Origin: Holophagaceae bacterium
GTDB taxonomy: Bacteria > Acidobacteriota > Holophagae > Holophagales > Holophagaceae
Assembly: GCA_003158505.1 (NCBI GenBank)
Contig: PMJK01000122.1
Coordinates: forward strand, 17,779 to 27,480
DNA length: 9,702 bases
Direction: 5' to 3'
Of this stretch, positions 6,551 to 9,702 are shown one piece after another (position 1 is the stretch's first letter; each line of letters begins with the position of its first letter). A program made the translations under genes and the position numbers. The notes beneath the pieces are model-generated. The model was not told the DNA's origin. It did no database searches and saw nothing but the letters and a program-made list of their open reading frames with translations.

Positions 6551-6570
6551 GTTAACCCAAGTTAACCCAA
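6551..6570. repeat. Tandem direct repeat of a 10-bp unit
   Basis: GTTAACCCAA occurs twice back to back. The right copy contains the stop codon (TAA on the - strand, 6562-6564) and the last codons of the unknown helical protein; the left copy lies in the gap before the diguanylate cyclase. Each unit contains the palindrome GTTAAC. It may be a recent slippage duplication of the gene end. Confidence 0.75.
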
Positions 6571-8520
6571 GGCCGCTTCGAGACGCAGGGCGAGCTGGCG
6601 CAGATGGGCGGCCAACTGGTCCAGGGCGGGCGGCGAACCCTCTCTCTGGCCACGTTCGGCTCGGACCCATCGTTTGAGGAGGGTTAAGGCCTGGGGATCC
6701 CGCACCCCCAGGCGCTTGGCTGTCTGGATGAGCTTGTGGGAAAGGCGGGTACGATCCGTTCCGGAAGGATTCTCCTGCAGCCCCGCGACGAGTCTCAGGG
6801 CCTCCTGAGCCACTTCCAGATCCTGTCGGATCAGGGGGATTCGGGCATTGATCCGAAGGAGGAAGAGCTCAAGGAAACGCAGCAGCTCGCCCAGGAGATC
6901 CATCCCGTCCCGCAGGGCCTGGGGCACATTCTGGGGCGATTCCAGGAGCCGACCCAGTTCCCGGATAAGACCCTCAGCCTCCTCCCGGTCCGGTCCCCGC
7001 ATGAGCGGGAACTCGGGGCTCCGGCGGAAGGCCAGGAGGTGCCGGTAGGTCTGGGACAGGCCCAGCGCCAACCGAGGCCAATCCTGCAATTCCAGATGAA
7101 GCTGCAATTGTCCATAGAGGGGTGGCACCTGCTCCCACAGCCGCTGGATGCGCAGCCGCAGCTGTTCGCCTTCCTCCATCATGCTGGGGGATTCGGGGAA
7201 GAGCCGCTGCTGCACTTCGGGGGAGAAGATCCCCACCAGTTCGCCCACGAGCTGTTTCTGGTGATTGATGAGGAGGCCGCGCAGGTTGTCGAGGGTCTGG
7301 GCGAGTTGATCGGCATCCTGGCCGGCCAGGGCCTGCTGGAGGAGGCTCCGCAAAGTCCCCTGATCCTGTTGGAGGACCTGGACCGCCCGCCGGAGAAAAG
7401 CCCGGAGACGATGCGTTTCGGATAGGGATGGGTCGAGCAGTTCCCCGCGGGCAGGGTCGTAGGCGCGCTCGGCCTGCCGCCCCAGTTCGGCTTCCAGGAC
7501 GAGGAAAGTCGGGACTGCCGCGTACCGGTCGCGGATTCCGGTGCTGGCAGCGGGCTCGAGCGACTCCAGGAGGCCGAGCAGCGAGATATGGCTTGCCAGG
7601 GCGCGGGCCACGACCGAGAAGGCGGACCGGTCATTCCGCCGGAGTTGCTGCATCAGGCGGCGGAGTTCCGGAGGCATGCTCTCCCGGAACAGGTCGGCAT
7701 CCATGCGCGGCAGGGACCAGCCCAGGTTGTCCCAAAGCCAGCGAAGGCTGCCTCGGACCTGCTCCACCGCAGGCCAGTGAATGCCACGATCCAGGGGGCG
7801 CACCAGGCTCAGACGCAGGTTCGAGACCACGTGCTCGAGCAGAAGCAGGGGCTCTACGCGGGGGTGTATCTCCGCGGGGATGCAGGCTTCCAGCTGTTCG
7901 GCCAGGCGAGTCAAGGATTCTTCCAGGCGCCCCTGGCCCTGGATGGCGCGGTTCACGGCCTTCATTTGGGCATTCAGGCGGGCCACCGATGAGGCGCCTG
8001 ATTCGCTATCCTGAATCGCTGCAAGAATTCCGCGAAAAGCCTCACGGTGATCTGCCAGGAAGGTGGACCAGAGCGAACGGAGGTTGCCATTGTTCTCCGA
8101 GGGTGTCAGGGACATGGCCCGCAGCGAGGCCAGGAGGTCCAAAAGCTGGGTCACCCACTCCGGTTGGTGCTGCTCCATCAGCAATTCGCGGTGGGCCGAC
8201 TCAGCCTGATCGCCCAGCCGCCCCAGGCTATGAAGCAGGACCAGCCCCATGGCGCTGCGGGCCTCCCCGAGCCGCCGGGGCGAAAACGTGTGGAGGAAGG
8301 CGAGAAAGTAGCCCAGGCTTCGCCGGAGGGCTGCCTGGGCAGGCGACTCCTCATGAGTGGCGGCCCGCTGCGGGTCTGCCTCCATCAGGGGTTCCAGGTC
8401 CCGGGCCCCTTCCCGGAGAATATCTTCAAGCAATGCTAGATCTGTCTTCGACAGACCCTTCTCCCGGATCAGTTGCCGGGCCAGAAACAGGCGCTGGGGC
8501 TGGATATCTGGGGAAGGCAT
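6562..8520 (-). CDS. Unrecognised 652-aa leucine-rich, probably all-helical cytoplasmic protein
   Basis: I do not recognise this family. Numbered from ATG 8520, it is a continuous 652-residue frame very rich in Leu, Arg, Glu, Gln and Ala in heptad-like or amphipathic patterns, with helix-breaking Pro or Gly between segments. This suggests a long array of helices rather than one enzymatic fold. I see no signal peptide, convincing membrane segment, nucleotide-binding loop or zinc motif, and only one cysteine. Codon use is GC-rich like its neighbours, and this frame looks better than the opposite-strand frames. ATG 8520 is preferred over the TTG at 8535; neither has a clear ribosome site. Its stop lies in a tandem repeat, 55 nt before the co-directional diguanylate cyclase, so the two are probably cotranscribed. 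It is divergent from pilB across 79 bp. A scaffold or regulator for c-di-GMP or pilus control is conceivable but only from context. Confidence 0.8.
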   Translation of the reverse strand: MPSPDIQPQRLFLARQLIREKGLSKTDLALLEDILREGARDLEPLMEADPQRAATHEESPAQAALRRSLGYFLAFLHTFSPRRLGEARSAMGLVLLHSLGRLGDQAESAHRELLMEQHQPEWVTQLLDLLASLRAMSLTPSENNGNLRSLWSTFLADHREAFRGILAAIQDSESGASSVARLNAQMKAVNRAIQGQGRLEESLTRLAEQLEACIPAEIHPRVEPLLLLEHVVSNLRLSLVRPLDRGIHWPAVEQVRGSLRWLWDNLGWSLPRMDADLFRESMPPELRRLMQQLRRNDRSAFSVVARALASHISLLGLLESLEPAASTGIRDRYAAVPTFLVLEAELGRQAERAYDPARGELLDPSLSETHRLRAFLRRAVQVLQQDQGTLRSLLQQALAGQDADQLAQTLDNLRGLLINHQKQLVGELVGIFSPEVQQRLFPESPSMMEEGEQLRLRIQRLWEQVPPLYGQLQLHLELQDWPRLALGLSQTYRHLLAFRRSPEFPLMRGPDREEAEGLIRELGRLLESPQNVPQALRDGMDLLGELLRFLELFLLRINARIPLIRQDLEVAQEALRLVAGLQENPSGTDRTRLSHKLIQTAKRLGVRDPQALTLLKRWVRAERGQREGSPPALDQLAAHLRQLALRLEAALG

Positions 8521-8563
8521 GGCAAAAGCATACAATGGTTGAGACTTCGAAACCTGCGGGGGG

Positions 8564-8572
8564 TGCTACCAT
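8564..8572 (+). promoter_or_regulatory. Possible extended -10 promoter for pilB
   Basis: TGC followed by TACCAT (8567-8572) fits an extended -10 element (TGn plus a hexamer matching 4 of 6). A TTGAGA at 8539-8544 resembles a -35 box but is 22 bp away, too far for normal pairing. Transcription would start near 8579, just before the ribosome site. The 79-bp region must also serve the divergent helical-protein gene; no GG/GC sigma-54 element was seen. Confidence 0.25.
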
Positions 8573-8587
8573 CGCCTTACCCCAATC

Positions 8588-8593
8588 TGGAGG
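8588..8593 (+). promoter_or_regulatory. Strong ribosome binding site that sets the pilB GTG start
   Basis: TGGAGG ends 6 nt before GTG 8600, an ideal spacing. The next in-frame ATG, at 8621, has no comparable site and would remove part of the first MshEN motif, so the GTG is preferred. Confidence 0.75.
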
Positions 8594-8599
8594 CAGTCG

Positions 8600-9702
8600 G
8601 TGGTCAGCAAGCTCGGGGAAATGCTCGTCAAGGCCCAGCTCATTACAGATGCCCAACTGGATGAGGTTATGAAAATCCAGCGCAGAGAGGGCGGGAAGCT
8701 AGGAAGCATCGTTGTTCGCGCCGGATTTTGCTCAGACCAGGACATCGTGAGCTTTCTCGGGATGCAGTACGGGGTCCCCGCCGCGGACCTGGAGCAATGG
8801 CCGCCCATCGACCCCAGCGTCATTGCCCTGATTCCCAGGGACCTGGCCCAGCGGCACAAGGTGCTGCCCCTCCAGCGCACCGGTAACGTCCTGACCTTGG
8901 CCATGTCGGATCCCACCGACATCTTTGCCATGGACGATGTGCGGTTCCACACGGGGTACAACGTGGATCCGGTGGTGTCCAGCGAAATGGGCCTCGTTCG
9001 GGCCGTGGAGAAGTACTACGGGGGTAGCAGTGCCGTGCGCCTTGCCGACGGCACCGTGGGGCGCAGTGCGACCCAAAGTGGTGGAGGCGGGCCGGCGGCC
9101 AGTGGTCCCACAGTCGCCAATCTCGAAGAATCATTCAACGATACGGATGAGCACTTCGATCTAGCCGACTTGGAGCAGGAACTCGACGCCGACGCAGAGT
9201 TCGACGCCGTTGACGACGATGATGACAGTGTCAACGTCGGCAGTTTGAAGCGGGGCAGCGAGGACGCGCCGGTGGTGAAACTCGTGAACATGGTGCTCAT
9301 CGACGCCATCAAGCGTGGTGCCTCCGACATACATATCGAGCCCTATGAGAAGACCTACCGCATCAGGTTCCGCATTGACGGCATCCTGATGGAGGTCATG
9401 CGACCCAACCTCAAGCTGAAGGATCCGCTGACATCCCGCGTGAAGATCCTGGCCAAGCTCAACATCGCCGAACGGAGGCTGCCCCAGGATGGCCGTATCA
9501 AGCTGCGGGTCAACATGGGGGGCGGGCAGAAGGTCATCGACTACCGCGTGAGCATCCTGCCGACCCTGTTCGGCGAGAAGATCGTGCTGCGGTTGCTGGA
9601 CAGCGACAAGCTCATGCTCGACCTCACCAAGCTCGGCTTCGAGCCCGAGAGCCTCGTCTGCTGGGACCGCCAGATCTCCAAGCCCTACGGCATGGTGCTG
9701 GT
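8600..9702 (+). CDS. pilB: Type IV pilus assembly ATPase PilB, 5' part (runs off the window)
   Basis: PilB is the cytoplasmic hexameric ATPase that powers pilus extension. The visible 367 codons are roughly two thirds of a usual PilB. Residues 4-27 (KLGEMLVKAQLITDAQL...Q27) and 33-56 (KLGSIVVRAGF...Q56) are two 24-residue motifs with a 5-residue spacer, the arrangement of the MshEN c-di-GMP-binding domain. A T2SSE N-terminal region follows (about 72-140), then a Gly/Ser-rich stretch (141-173) and a very acidic linker (174-214) with five consecutive Asp at 205-209. The N2 domain starts at VVKLVNMVLIDAIKRGASD and includes SDIHIEP (242-248) and RFRIDG; RVKILAKLNIAERRLPQDGR is typical of the family. 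The frame leaves the window at KPYGMVLV, immediately before the expected Walker A, so ATP-binding residues cannot be checked. GTG start chosen from the TGGAGG site. It is divergent from the helical protein and diguanylate cyclase genes. Confidence 0.93.
   Translation, partial: MVSKLGEMLVKAQLITDAQLDEVMKIQRREGGKLGSIVVRAGFCSDQDIVSFLGMQYGVPAADLEQWPPIDPSVIALIPRDLAQRHKVLPLQRTGNVLTLAMSDPTDIFAMDDVRFHTGYNVDPVVSSEMGLVRAVEKYYGGSSAVRLADGTVGRSATQSGGGGPAASGPTVANLEESFNDTDEHFDLADLEQELDADAEFDAVDDDDDSVNVGSLKRGSEDAPVVKLVNMVLIDAIKRGASDIHIEPYEKTYRIRFRIDGILMEVMRPNLKLKDPLTSRVKILAKLNIAERRLPQDGRIKLRVNMGGGQKVIDYRVSILPTLFGEKIVLRLLDSDKLMLDLTKLGFEPESLVCWDRQISKPYGMVL

Noticed and set aside
7428..8672. 414-codon open frame on the + strand opposite the helical protein
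   Set aside because: Its product is a low-complexity Gly/Pro/Arg-rich string typical of antisense translation in GC-rich DNA, and it overruns the well-supported pilB start in another frame.
1..9702. A defence island, prophage or other mobile system
   Set aside because: No integrase, transposase, toxin-antitoxin, nuclease or phage structural gene was seen, and codon use is even across the window. Apart from one unknown protein the genes are conserved housekeeping or signalling families.

Overview
The window is GC-rich, gene-dense bacterial chromosome and looks like a core rather than a mobile region. It holds the 3' end of prfA (release factor 1), then a complete heat-shock chaperone cluster hrcA-grpE-dnaK-dnaJ on the + strand. 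Two co-directional genes follow on the - strand: a GGDEF diguanylate cyclase and, upstream of it, a 652-residue helical protein I do not recognise. Divergent from those, on the + strand, is the 5' part of pilB, the type IV pilus extension ATPase, which runs off the right edge just before its Walker A motif. GC-rich codon use, a full hrcA-grpE-dnaK-dnaJ cluster, a PilB with an MshEN-type N-terminus and a GGGCTGT-type intergenic repeat suggest an Acidobacteriota-like bacterium (possibly Holophagae such as Geothrix or Holophaga). That placement is inference from memory; no 16S or marker phylogeny is available here.

Layout: 1-157 prfA tail; 158-342 intergenic, filled by a roughly 105-nt imperfect palindrome built from inverted heptamer arrays and followed by a likely hrcA promoter; 343-1392 hrcA; 1502-2119 grpE; 2240-4102 dnaK; 4142-5308 dnaJ; 25-bp convergent gap; 5334-6506 (-) diguanylate cyclase; 6562-8520 (-) unknown helical protein; 79-bp divergent intergenic; 8600-9702 (+) pilB, partial. 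No gap exceeds 300 bases. No RNA genes, CRISPR arrays, insertion sequences or prophage genes were seen.

How the genes work together: HrcA is the class I heat-shock repressor and GrpE, DnaK and DnaJ form the Hsp70 cycle, so the left half is one functional unit. I find no canonical CIRCE operator. hrcA, grpE and dnaK each have a plausible -10 box with a short, non-CIRCE inverted repeat over or around the promoter. The dnaJ Shine-Dalgarno lies in the 3' arm of a small perfect hairpin, so translational control is possible. In the right half, the diguanylate cyclase keeps its GGDEF active site and RxxD inhibitory site. The PilB N-terminus has two 24-residue motifs separated by five residues, the arrangement of the c-di-GMP-binding MshEN domain. 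Enzyme and candidate effector are therefore near neighbours, and the unknown helical protein sits between them. This possible c-di-GMP/pilus module is the most interesting functional hypothesis in the window.
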